From Hyphomicrobiaceae bacterium (GTDB lineage Bacteria > Pseudomonadota > Alphaproteobacteria > Rhizobiales > Hyphomicrobiaceae), in assembly GCA_021730785.1 (NCBI GenBank), contig JAKFWF010000039.1, positions 48,501 through 112,500 of the forward strand: a stretch of 64,000 nt of DNA, in the 5' to 3' direction. The translations under genes were made by a program, and so were the position numbers. Under the pieces are notes generated by a model. It was not told the origin of the DNA. It did not search any database and was given only the letters and a program-made list of their open reading frames with translations. Of this stretch, positions 56,132 through 64,000 are shown piece by piece (the first letter of the stretch is position 1; every line of letters begins with the position of its first letter).

Positions 56132-57613
56132 ATGTCTGCATCCGCGTCGTCGCCTGCCCTTCAGTCGGGCCTGTTCGAAGCGCTGGCCGAAGTCGAGCAT
56201 ACCTCGCGGCCGCGCTGGTCGCGGCAGGTTGCTGCGGATCTCGTAGGCCTCGCCGATGCCACAGCCATCGTGCTCGGCGCGATCCTGCCGGCCACGATCT
56301 ACCAGGTGTATGGCGGTGTCGCGATCAACTGGTTCCCGGTCATCCAATCTGGCCTCATCACCTCGATCATCGCGGTCAGCTGCCTGCGCAGCTGGGGTCT
56401 CTATGCAACCGACAAGATGCACAGCTTTCCAATCGAACCGCAGCGGCTGTTCTTGGTCCTGATCCTGGCGTTCGCCGCCGTTCAGGGGATCGGATTGCCA
56501 TTCGCGCCGGGCGCCACGCACGCCTGGGTCTGGTATGTGGTGTGGCTGTCGGCGAGCTTCACGCTGATCCTGTGGAGCCGGATGATGGCGCAGATGATCC
56601 TGGGCAAACTGACCGCTGCCGGCCGTTTCGATACGCGCGTTGCCGTGTTCGGCGCCGGTACGATCGCACGCCGCGTCTATGATCACCTGACCAATCCCGC
56701 GCTGGGAGTGACGTTTGCCGGCGTCTACGACGATCGCCAAGGCCAGGATCGCCTCAATCCGGAAGGCCTCACCGTCAGCGGCCGTCTCGATGACCTGATC
56801 GAAGCCGGCCGCGCCGGTCGCATCGATCAGATCGTCATCGCGCTGCCGCAAGCCGCGGACCGTCGCGCGGTCGAGATCGCCAAGAAGCTCGAGCAACTGC
56901 CGGTCAGCCTGCACATGGTGACGCACATCGCGTCCGACCTCGTCGATTCGACCGCAATGCATCGCGTGTCGAGCATCGGGCCGGTCGGGCTGATCGACGT
57001 CAAGCGCAAGCCGCTCGCCGACTGGGCGCCGCTCGTCAAACGGGTCGAGGACTACGGGCTCGGCCTGCTGCTGGTGATCGTCGCAACCCCGATCCTGCTG
57101 CTGTGTGCGCTTGCGATCAAGCTCGACAGCCGTGGTCCGGTGCTGTTCCGCCAGCGTCGCCACGGCGTCAACCAGAAGGTCATCGAAGTCCTCAAATTCC
57201 GCACCATGACGGTGATGGAAGACGGCACCGAGATCTCGCAGGCGACCAAGAATGATGTACGCATCACCCGTGTCGGCCGCATCCTGCGCCGCACCAGCCT
57301 CGATGAACTGCCGCAACTCATCAACGTGCTGAAGGGTGATATGTCGCTGGTTGGCCCCCGTCCGCATGCGCTGGTGCACGACGAGCACTGGGGCGAGATG
57401 CTGGAGCGCTACGCCAACCGCCACCAGGTCAAGCCCGGCATTACAGGGCTGGCCCAGGTCATGGGTCGGCGCGGCGTCACCGATACGACCGACAAGATGA
57501 AGGCGCGCGTCGAACTCGACCTCGCCTACATCGCCAACTGGTCGCTCGGCACCGACTTGAAGATACTTGCCAAGACGATCCGCGCCGTGATCCGCGGCGA
57601 GAACGCGAATTGA
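56132..57613 (+). CDS. Undecaprenyl-phosphate sugar phosphotransferase (WcaJ/PssY-type)
   Basis: A 493-residue polyisoprenyl-phosphate hexose-1-phosphate transferase that starts a polysaccharide repeat unit. The N-terminal half has four membrane helices and a Rossmann-like CoA_binding_3 domain (RVAVFGAGTIARRVYDHL). The C-terminal catalytic domain has one helix (LGLLLVIVATPILLLCALAI), then RGPVLFRQRRHGVN, EVLKFRTMTVMEDG, LRRTSLDELPQLINVLKGD and VGPRPHAL. The ATG at 56132 has a GGGGG site 5 bases upstream; a GTG at 56117 is possible. A polymerase-like gene follows. Confidence 0.9.
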   Translation: MSASASSPALQSGLFEALAEVEHTSRPRWSRQVAADLVGLADATAIVLGAILPATIYQVYGGVAINWFPVIQSGLITSIIAVSCLRSWGLYATDKMHSFPIEPQRLFLVLILAFAAVQGIGLPFAPGATHAWVWYVVWLSASFTLILWSRMMAQMILGKLTAAGRFDTRVAVFGAGTIARRVYDHLTNPALGVTFAGVYDDRQGQDRLNPEGLTVSGRLDDLIEAGRAGRIDQIVIALPQAADRRAVEIAKKLEQLPVSLHMVTHIASDLVDSTAMHRVSSIGPVGLIDVKRKPLADWAPLVKRVEDYGLGLLLVIVATPILLLCALAIKLDSRGPVLFRQRRHGVNQKVIEVLKFRTMTVMEDGTEISQATKNDVRITRVGRILRRTSLDELPQLINVLKGDMSLVGPRPHALVHDEHWGEMLERYANRHQVKPGITGLAQVMGRRGVTDTTDKMKARVELDLAYIANWSLGTDLKILAKTIRAVIRGENAN

Positions 57614-57672
57614 GGCCGGTGGCGACCTTCCGGTAGCATCCCGTTAAGCATCATGGCGCATTGTGTGCCGCC

Positions 57673-58989
57673 ATGATCAGACACGTGCCCCTGCCGGTCG
57701 CACTGGTGATCGTGAGCCTGCTATGCCCGACGGAGCTGTCGGTCTATGTGGCGGGCTTGCGGTTGCCGCCGCACCGCATTGTGCTGATGATCCTGTTCCC
57801 GGTGGCGCTCTATCGCCTCTGCGTGCTGCCCGGTACACGGCTGCGTGGCTTCGATTACGCCATGATCGCCTACAACGTGGCGACGTGCGCGGCCTATTCC
57901 TACCACGGCATCCAGTTCATCGGCCCGGACCTGACGCCCTCAAACGGGTTCGTCTATGGCGGCTCTCTGGCGCTGGAGGGGCTGGTCGGCTATCTGGTGG
58001 CGAGGGCGTGGATTCGCGACATCGCGCAGTTCGAGGCCGCACTCCGCATGCTGGTGGCGGCGGTGTTCGTGGCCGGTCTGATCGCGCTGCCCGAAACGCT
58101 GTTCGGCCGCCATTTTACGCACGATTTCCTGCAGAGCGTCACAGGCTATCTGCATCCCCGCGATACCGAGCAGCGGCTGGGCCTGACCCGCGCCTACGGA
58201 ACGTTCGATCACCCAATCCACCTCGGCACGTTCTGCGCCAGCGTGATGGCGCTCGCCTGCTATGGGGTGCATCGCAGTGTGCAGCAGTGGGGACGCGGCG
58301 CGGCTGTCCTGGCCGCTACCTTCACAGCGCTGTCGTCGGCACCCCTGCTCGTATGCTTCGTGCAGGTGATGTTCATGGTGTGGGATGGCGCCACGCGTGG
58401 CATGCGCCAGCGCGCGACGCTAACCGTGGCCGCCCTGGCCATTGTCTATGTCATCGCCTCGGCGCTCATGACGCGCTCGCCGATCGCGTTCATAGCGACC
58501 GGCCTGACGCTCGATAGCTGGACCGGCTACTACCGGCTCGTCATCTGGGAAAACGGCCTCGAGAACGTGTGGGCCAATCCCTGGGTCGGCCTCGGCCTTG
58601 CCGACTGGGAGCGGCCGGCCTGGATGGCATCCGCTTCGGTCGACGCCTTCTGGTTGGTGATCGCCATGCGGGCAGGCATTCCAACGTTCCTGCTGCTGAT
58701 CCTCGCCTTGACGCTGCTCATACGCGCCGTGGTCAAGCGCGGCACCAGTTCCAAGGAGCGCCGCGTGCGGGCCTTCGCCCGGGCCTGGATGTTCTCGCTG
58801 ATCGCGCTGTCGCTGGCCGCTTGCACCGTTCATTTCTGGAATGCGCTGTACGCGTATTTCTTCTTCTTCCTCGGCCTGGCCGGGTGGATCGCCGACCCGA
58901 AGCGCACGCGCACGGCGGGTACGAAATCGGCCGGCGCGCGATCAACGTTGCCGCCGTTGGCGCCCCGGCGATGGCCGCAAGCCGCATAG
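57673..58989 (+). CDS. Wzy/O-antigen-ligase-like membrane protein
   Basis: A 438-residue polytopic membrane protein with about ten to eleven hydrophobic helices and a large periplasmic loop. The segment SWTGYYRLVIWENGLENVWA followed by NPWVGLGL is the characteristic Wzy_C-type pattern (RxxIWExGLxxxxxxPxxGxG) of O-antigen ligase and polysaccharide polymerases. It starts 59 bp after the sugar transferase stop on the same strand, so the pair probably serves one surface-polysaccharide pathway whose remaining genes are outside the window. The C-terminal tail is basic. Confidence 0.78.
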   Translation: MIRHVPLPVALVIVSLLCPTELSVYVAGLRLPPHRIVLMILFPVALYRLCVLPGTRLRGFDYAMIAYNVATCAAYSYHGIQFIGPDLTPSNGFVYGGSLALEGLVGYLVARAWIRDIAQFEAALRMLVAAVFVAGLIALPETLFGRHFTHDFLQSVTGYLHPRDTEQRLGLTRAYGTFDHPIHLGTFCASVMALACYGVHRSVQQWGRGAAVLAATFTALSSAPLLVCFVQVMFMVWDGATRGMRQRATLTVAALAIVYVIASALMTRSPIAFIATGLTLDSWTGYYRLVIWENGLENVWANPWVGLGLADWERPAWMASASVDAFWLVIAMRAGIPTFLLLILALTLLIRAVVKRGTSSKERRVRAFARAWMFSLIALSLAACTVHFWNALYAYFFFFLGLAGWIADPKRTRTAGTKSAGARSTLPPLAPRRWPQAA

Positions 58990-59082
58990 AAGGCATTCGC
59001 CGTAGCCTGTCACAGTCGACCCGGCAAACCTGCTAGACCTGCCGATCAGGAACGAGGTCAGGAAGCGGTTGAGGAACGGCAG

Positions 59083-60015
59083 ATGAAGATTGGCATTATT
59101 GGCGTCGGCGCCATGGGCTCCGTCTATGCGGCGCTGCTGGCCGACGTGGGCCGCCACGACGTGTGGGCGATCGATACCTGGCAGGAGCACGTGGACGCCA
59201 TCAATGCCCGGGGCTTGCGGGTCGAGGGCGCCAGCGGCGATCGCACGGTCAAGGTCAAGGCAACGACCAACGCCGCCGACGTGCAAGGGTGCGATCTCGT
59301 CATCATCGCGACGAAATATGACGGTGTGACGCCCGCAGCCAAGGCAGCCCTCGCCATGGCCAAGTCCGACGCGCCAATCCTGACCATCCAGAATGGGCTC
59401 GGTTCGGCCGACAAGGTCGCAGTGGTAGTGGGTTCCAAACGGATCATGGTTGGTGTGGTCGGCGGCTTCGGCGCCTCGATGAAGGGGCCGGGCCACGCGC
59501 ATCACAACGGCATGGAGTTCCTGCGGCTCGGCGAAATGGACGGCGGCATGAGTGACCGTCTCGAGGCGGTGGCTGAGACCTGGCGGTCCGGCAGTTTCAA
59601 GGTTCTGACCTTCGACGACATCCACAAAATGATCTGGGAAAAGCTGATCTGCAACACGACCTACTCGGGTCCATGCGCCATGACAGGGTTACGCGTTGGC
59701 GAGGTGCAGGCGAACGAACATGCCTGGAAAATCGCGTCCGCCTGCGCCACCGAAGCGTTCAATGTCGCCCGCGCCAAGGGCGTGAAGCTCGATTTCAACG
59801 ACCCCGTCGCCTACGTGAAGGCGTTCGGCCAGAAGATCCCCGGCGCGCGCCCCTCCATGCTGCTCGATCACATGGCCGGACGGCCGGCGGAAGTCGACAA
59901 CATCAACGGTGCGATCTGCCGTGAGGGCGCTGGCGTCGGCGTGCCAACACCGGTCAACGACGTGGTCGTTGCATTGTTACGGGCCCGCGAGTCAGGGTTT
60001 GGCGCGAAGGCGTGA
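59083..60015 (+). CDS. Ketopantoate reductase family protein (ApbA/PanE)
   Basis: A 310-residue NAD(P)-dependent reductase. The Rossmann motif KIGIIGVGAMGSVYAALLAD opens the protein at the ATG. TIQNGLGSADKVAVVVG contributes the conserved Asn region. Lys in IWEKLICNTTYSGPCAMTG is the expected catalytic base, and PGARPSMLLDHMAGRPAEVD with NGAICREGAG closes the C-terminal helical domain. The family reduces 2-dehydropantoate, but many alphaproteobacterial paralogues act on other 2-oxo acids, and no pan genes are adjacent. Confidence 0.85.
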   Translation: MKIGIIGVGAMGSVYAALLADVGRHDVWAIDTWQEHVDAINARGLRVEGASGDRTVKVKATTNAADVQGCDLVIIATKYDGVTPAAKAALAMAKSDAPILTIQNGLGSADKVAVVVGSKRIMVGVVGGFGASMKGPGHAHHNGMEFLRLGEMDGGMSDRLEAVAETWRSGSFKVLTFDDIHKMIWEKLICNTTYSGPCAMTGLRVGEVQANEHAWKIASACATEAFNVARAKGVKLDFNDPVAYVKAFGQKIPGARPSMLLDHMAGRPAEVDNINGAICREGAGVGVPTPVNDVVVALLRARESGFGAKA

Positions 60016-60033
60016 GGCGCGCAGATTCATGCC

Positions 60034-60864
60034 TCAGGCCGCGGCCCGCAGCGCGATGGCGCGCTCTTCGACATGGTCGCGGACCCTGTCGAAGGGCAAG
60101 CGGCGGTCAATCCAGGGCGCCAGCGCACTGCGCAGGCGCGAATTGATCGCCGAGCGCCGGCCGACCAGGCATACGATCGGGGCATAGGATGTGTGATCTG
60201 CAACCGCAACCATGGGCCGGTCGGCGGCGTTGTCGAAGGCCTGCGGCGTGTCGGCGCGGACATCCAGAGTTTCGACCGGCAGATTCGCCGCAAGGATCAC
60301 ATCGTGTGCGGCCAGTTCAATATGGAAGTAATCGAGTGATGTGGTGCCAGCTGGGACAGCCGGCACAATCGTCAAGCCGTTGACGAGATCGCCGGCCGGG
60401 ACCAGGACGCCATCGGCATAGACGCTGTGCGAGGGAGACACGTAGAGATCGGTATGCGGCAACTGGTGGCCAAAAGCCGAACGGGCGATCTTGATCGGCA
60501 TCGCTAGCGCAGACCACTGTCCGCTGGCATCAAATCCTATCGAGCGGCGGCCGATCCATTTTATGGGTTCGACAGCGCCCGTGCGTGTGACGACGAGGTC
60601 GCCCGCCGCAAACGTTTCAATGGGCCGCTCTCCGACCGGCGTCATGATCAGCGTGCCGCGCAGGAAGCATTTTGGTCGGCGGCGAGATCGTTCACCATCG
60701 AAAGGCACGAGTGTGCTTGGACCGCCAGGACCTGCAGGCTTGGCTGGCGATCCGCCAGCAACCTGTGCACTCACGCTGCCGCCGGTTACGCCGGTTCCCA
60801 CCACGATGGCGGCCGCTGCCAACAGATTACGACGGCTGACGGAAACTTTCCGCGAAAAAGACAT
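60034..60864 (-). CDS. Exported Hint-domain protein with twin-arginine-type leader
   Basis: A 276-residue protein. The leader SRRNLLAAAAIVVGTGVTGG (10-29) looks like a Tat signal. After a Gly/Pro-rich spacer the Hint (hedgehog/intein, PF13403-type) domain starts at Cys66: CFLRGTLIMTPVGERPIETF, then LVVTRTGAVEPIKWIGRRS, YVSPSHSVYADGVLVPAGDL and SLDYFHIELAAHDVILA. These match stand-alone alphaproteobacterial Hint_2 proteins. The region beyond about 215 is less conserved. No extein-like passenger is fused N-terminally apart from the leader. Function is unknown. Confidence 0.82.
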   Translation of the reverse strand: MSFSRKVSVSRRNLLAAAAIVVGTGVTGGSVSAQVAGGSPAKPAGPGGPSTLVPFDGERSRRRPKCFLRGTLIMTPVGERPIETFAAGDLVVTRTGAVEPIKWIGRRSIGFDASGQWSALAMPIKIARSAFGHQLPHTDLYVSPSHSVYADGVLVPAGDLVNGLTIVPAVPAGTTSLDYFHIELAAHDVILAANLPVETLDVRADTPQAFDNAADRPMVAVADHTSYAPIVCLVGRRSAINSRLRSALAPWIDRRLPFDRVRDHVEERAIALRAAA

Positions 60865-60978
60865 GTAAGAACTCCAAACGCTAGAAACTACGTTAATGAT
60901 AGCCAGATTAGGAATGGCGGACAGTTGGTGTCAATTGATATTGCCAAGACTGGCCTAAGGCTCTGACGAAGAGGATAA

Positions 60979-60994
60979 AACTGATTTATCAGTT
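60979..60994 (-). terminator. Perfect 16 bp palindrome at the oxidoreductase stop codon
   Basis: AACTGAT and ATCAGTT (60979-60985, 60988-60994) are perfect inverted arms around TT and include the stop codon of the amine oxidase gene. On the transcript strand it is followed by a short T-run (TTTTATCC), so it may act as a weak terminator. The two-base loop is too tight for a standard hairpin. Confidence 0.25.
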
Positions 60995-62290
60995 CCCGCG
61001 CCACAGGTCCTTCGCGCGGTAGTAATGGGTCATCAGGGGCAGGAACCAGGGACGGCCATCGTACAGGGGAACCGGGTCGATCGGGATGTCGTCAAACGCG
61101 GTGGCGCCATCCGCTGAGCCAAGTACCTTCAGCGCCAGTTTATGGCCGAGGTAGTGCATGAGCGCGACGCCGGAGCCGTTGCAACCGGCCGCATACCAGA
61201 TGCCGTCCCGCTGTTGGCCGATGCCGGCCAGATCGCTGCGGGTGAAGGCGATGTTGCCGCTCCAGGCATGCTCGGCCTGCACCCCGGCCAGGTCAGGCAG
61301 GATATGGGTCAGCGCCGAGAGCAGGCGCTCGGCCGAGCGCTCGAGCGGGATCGGATGCAAGGCAGCACGGCCGCCGAACACGATGCGCGTGCCGTCCGGC
61401 GACGGGCGGTAGTAGAGATGCTTCGAGCCGGTCTCGACGATCATGCGGCCGTTAGGGATGAGGCTCTTGACGCGGTTTTCGCCGAGCCGCTCGGTGGCGA
61501 TCAGGTAACTCGGCATCGGCACCAGACGGCGCGCAAGTGCCGGGGTTGCCTTGCCGGTATAGCCGTTGGTGGTGGCGATGCAGGTGCGGGCAGCGATCTG
61601 CCCGCGCGGAGTGTGGACGTCGTGCCCGCCAGGGCCCCGCGCAACAACGCCGATGACACGAGTGTGGCCGACGACGGTGACGCCTGCGGCCCGGGCCACG
61701 GCCAGCAAGCCGGTGTGCAGCAGCGCTGGATGCACGCCGCCATGGCTCGGAAACAGCAGTCCGCCGTGATAGGCATCGGTGGCGATTTCCCGGCCCTGCT
61801 CGGCGCGCGGGATGACGGCGACATCGAGACCGACCTCGCGGCGCAGCAGATCGGCCTCCGCGCCCATCTCCTCGTAGTGAGCCGGCAGCCACGCGCCGCG
61901 GAACCGGCCGGTTTGCTGCAACTGGCAGTCGATCCGCTCGCGATTGATGAGGTCGATCAGGAATTGCAGTGAGGCCATGCCCTCGCGCAGCAAGGCGACC
62001 GCCTTGGCCTCGCCATAGCGCGCCTTCAGGGCCGCGTAAGACAGCCGGTGGCCATGGCCGATCATGCCGCCCGATCGGCTCGAGCCGCCAAAGCCCGGCG
62101 TGTCGGCGTCGAGGACGATGACCGAGCGCCCGGCGCGCGCCAACGCGAGCGCGGCTGTCAACCCGGCGTAGCCAGCGCCGATGACCGCCACGTCGACCGA
62201 TGCGGGCAGCGGCGCAGGAGCGGCCGACGCCGGTTCACGGGGCGCTGCCACCCACCAATAGGGTTCACTCTTCATCGCGGTCTTGCTCAT
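60989..62290 (-). CDS. FAD-dependent amine oxidoreductase (DadA/PuuB-like)
   Basis: A 433-residue flavoprotein of the DAO family. The dinucleotide fold is DVAVIGAGYAGLTAALALAR, with an adjacent GRSVIVLDADTPGFGGSSRS loop. The substrate domain includes YYRPSPDGTRIVFGGRAALH, and the C-terminal flavin contact is GIWYAAGCNGSGVALMHYLG. Members oxidise D-amino acids, sarcosine-type methylamines or gamma-glutamylputrescine; PuuB-like is the closest impression. The start at 62290 is 22 bp beyond the M23 peptidase stop, on the same strand. Substrate unproven. Confidence 0.85.
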   Translation of the reverse strand: MSKTAMKSEPYWWVAAPREPASAAPAPLPASVDVAVIGAGYAGLTAALALARAGRSVIVLDADTPGFGGSSRSGGMIGHGHRLSYAALKARYGEAKAVALLREGMASLQFLIDLINRERIDCQLQQTGRFRGAWLPAHYEEMGAEADLLRREVGLDVAVIPRAEQGREIATDAYHGGLLFPSHGGVHPALLHTGLLAVARAAGVTVVGHTRVIGVVARGPGGHDVHTPRGQIAARTCIATTNGYTGKATPALARRLVPMPSYLIATERLGENRVKSLIPNGRMIVETGSKHLYYRPSPDGTRIVFGGRAALHPIPLERSAERLLSALTHILPDLAGVQAEHAWSGNIAFTRSDLAGIGQQRDGIWYAAGCNGSGVALMHYLGHKLALKVLGSADGATAFDDIPIDPVPLYDGRPWFLPLMTHYYRAKDLWRGN

Positions 62291-62312
62291 TGGGCGGCCG
62301 TCGACGCAGGCC

Positions 62313-64000
62313 TCAGCTCTTGATCGGCAGGCTCATGACCGGCGGGCGGCGGATCAGATCGTCGATCCGTGATCGCTCTTTCTGGAAATCGATCAGCTGC
62401 TTGCCGGTCAGCCGCCGCTCCTGGGGCACCTGGATCGCCATAGGATCGACCGGACGGTTGTTGACCAGCACTTCGAAGTGCAGATGGGGTCCGGTCGACA
62501 ATCCCGTCGAGCCGACGAAGCCGATGATCTGGCCCTGGCGCACCTTGACGCCCTCCGCAATGCCGGGCGCGAACCGCGACTGGTGCGCATAGGTCGTGCT
62601 GTAGCCGTTGGCGTGGCGGATGCGTGTGTAGTTGCCGTTCTCGCCCTTCCAGCGTGCTTCCTCGACGACGCCGGTGCCGGCCGCCATGATCGGCGTGCCC
62701 GTGGGCGCGGCCCAGTCGACGCCCGCATGCATGCGCACGAAGCCGAGGATGGGGTGGCGCCGCAATCCGAAGCCGGAAATGAAATTGGCGGATTCGCTGC
62801 GCACGGGACGACGATTGAGGAACTTGCGGCTGTTGTTGCCGAACTCGTCATAGTAGTCGACGACGCCGTCGGGCGAGCGGTAGCGCCAGAAGCGCTGGGT
62901 CTCGCCGCCGATTACGATCGAGGTGTAGAGCAATTCGCCGGGCGTGGTGTCGGCCCCGGCTTCTTCGCGGACGTCGAAGAAGTACTCCGCCTGGTCGCCG
63001 CTGCGGATGCGCCGCCGGAAGTCGGTCTCGTAGGCATGGATGCGCAGGATGAATTCGATGGTTTCTCGCGGCACGCCCTGGATCAGCGCGGCGTGATAGA
63101 GGCTCGCGTACAGGCTGACACCTTGCTGTGTGGTGTCACTGGCGGCAGCCGTTGCGGCGTTGATCTGGCTCTGGAACGGTGTGGCGCTGCCGACGAACTC
63201 GCCGGCTGCGTTGCGATTGACGGACAACTTGTGGACATGGCCGTCGCCGTAGACCGAGAGCCGTGCCGGCTCCATCCGGTCGCGGCGCGTCAGCGACGGC
63301 ACGAATGTGATGCGCACTTCCTGCCCTGGTTGCAGAGCGGTGTCGGGGAAAATCGACCGGGCCGTCTCGACGATTGCTGTCTTCAACAGTCGTTCGGTAC
63401 CGAGCTTGGTCAAAATACTCGACAGGGTGTCGCCGCGCGCAGCTGCGATCGTTCTGATCTCGCCCTGCTCTAGATCTTCGATGCCATCGTCCGCGTCCGC
63501 ACTCGATTTCGGCAGGAGCGTGGTGTTGGGTGGCGCAACTTCGGCGGTCACACGCTTCGGCGCCTGCAGCAGTTGCTCGCGTGGCCCCAGCGCTTCGGCA
63601 CCGTCCGCCTGGAAGCCTGGCCGAATGGCGCCCGCTTCGCTGGCCTGGGCGCGTGTGACGAGTTCGGTGACCTCGGCCAGATCGAACTCCTGGTTATCCT
63701 CGACCTGCAGGATACCGGCCAACAACTCCGTCACGCGGATGGCAACGTCGGTGCGCCCTTCCGCGCCGTCGCCGTCCTGGGGCGCCGTTTCATTGCCGGC
63801 CTGGGTCGCATAGAGCTTGAAGGGATTGAATACCGGAACAAGCTCCGCATCGCGGGCTGGTACGGGGGCCAACTTGGCCACGACGCGCATGTAAGGCTTG
63901 GTCTGCAGGAACGGGCGGCCGTTCTTGCGCACTTGAATGTTCTCGCGAATGATGTGCCTGGCCGATTGCACTTCGCTGATCTTCTGCAGGCGATCAACCT
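62313..64000 (-). CDS. M23 family metallopeptidase, 5' end outside window
   Basis: The C-terminal 562 residues or so of a cell-wall endopeptidase. The frame remains open to the right edge, and the first internal start is a GTG at 63971, so the true N-terminus is probably upstream. An OapA/LysM-like region (about EIRTIAAARGDTLSSILTKL) precedes the M23 domain: MHAGVDWAAPTGTPIMAAGT gives the HxxxD zinc motif, and GPHLHFEVLVNNRPVDP the HxH motif. It should cleave peptide cross-links in peptidoglycan in the periplasm. The long N-terminal linker is acidic and Ala-rich. Confidence 0.88.
   Translation of the reverse strand, partial: VDRLQKISEVQSARHIIRENIQVRKNGRPFLQTKPYMRVVAKLAPVPARDAELVPVFNPFKLYATQAGNETAPQDGDGAEGRTDVAIRVTELLAGILQVEDNQEFDLAEVTELVTRAQASEAGAIRPGFQADGAEALGPREQLLQAPKRVTAEVAPPNTTLLPKSSADADDGIEDLEQGEIRTIAAARGDTLSSILTKLGTERLLKTAIVETARSIFPDTALQPGQEVRITFVPSLTRRDRMEPARLSVYGDGHVHKLSVNRNAAGEFVGSATPFQSQINAATAAASDTTQQGVSLYASLYHAALIQGVPRETIEFILRIHAYETDFRRRIRSGDQAEYFFDVREEAGADTTPGELLYTSIVIGGETQRFWRYRSPDGVVDYYDEFGNNSRKFLNRRPVRSESANFISGFGLRRHPILGFVRMHAGVDWAAPTGTPIMAAGTGVVEEARWKGENGNYTRIRHANGYSTTYAHQSRFAPGIAEGVKVRQGQIIGFVGSTGLSTGPHLHFEVLVNNRPVDPMAIQVPQERRLTGKQLIDFQKERSRIDDLIRRPPVMSLPIKS

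Overview
The window is GC-rich, densely coded chromosome from an alphaproteobacterium. The best markers are an HdaA-type DnaA regulator beside ppk1 and ppx, a short CDP-alcohol phosphotransferase, the betaine-lipid genes btaAB, two MttB-type methyltransferases, and the TrmO, GluQRS, CoaBC and Dut housekeeping genes. I cannot name the genus from sequence alone. I see no rRNA, tRNA, CRISPR array, prophage or classical insertion sequence. Both ends cut a gene: a small DNA-binding-type protein on the left and an M23 endopeptidase on the right.

Layout. 1-9.6 kb: adenosine kinase, an amidohydrolase, TrmO and a patatin, then a vitamin B12 uptake operon (btuB-btuF-btuC-btuD, three ATGA overlaps) behind a clear cobalamin riboswitch. 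9.7-18.3 kb: two DUF302 proteins, two MFS transporters, a phosphoesterase, a NUDIX hydrolase, a GNAT protein, a secreted cupin between GGGGAC hairpins, and xseA. 18.3-22 kb: glpK, a leaderless PhnD-like protein, a DMSP-lyase-type cupin and a VOC protein. 22-31 kb: a core block (CDP-alcohol phosphotransferase, AI-2E exporter, HdaA, ppk1, ppx, DnaJ-type chaperone, MltB, purN). 31-37 kb: a cytochrome P450, an AAA ATPase bracketed by two copies of a palindromic repeat, MttB paralogue 1 and argJ. 37-46 kb: HNH nuclease, AlkA, GluQRS, a DUF1287 protein, two AEC exporters and a 5'-nucleotidase. 46-52.8 kb: a ThiF/MoeB protein, a DUF5615/shortened-DUF433 toxin-antitoxin pair, cysK, a M24-coaBC-dut operon and MttB paralogue 2. 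52.9-55.7 kb: plcP-btaA-btaB. 56-64 kb: an undecaprenyl-phosphate sugar transferase, a Wzy-like polymerase, a ketopantoate-reductase-like protein, a secreted Hint-domain protein, an amine oxidase and the M23 peptidase.

Themes. Phosphate economy is visible: plcP-btaAB should swap phospholipids for betaine lipids, and ppk1/ppx handle polyphosphate. Methylated-compound chemistry is the second theme: two MttB-like proteins, an ectoine-hydrolase-like M24 protein, a DMSP-lyase-like cupin and cobalamin import. Linking these is inference; no corrinoid protein gene is present here.

The most unusual structure is the AAA ATPase at 32.5-33.8 kb. Each flanking repeat is itself an imperfect palindrome, and the repeats overlap the stop codons of the ATPase and of the upstream mttB. 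It looks like a self-contained cassette inserted behind mttB. Other repeat families are two inverted copies (18.2 and 51.1 kb) of a 106-110 bp palindromic element and a 49 bp inverted repeat pair at 36.8-36.9 kb.
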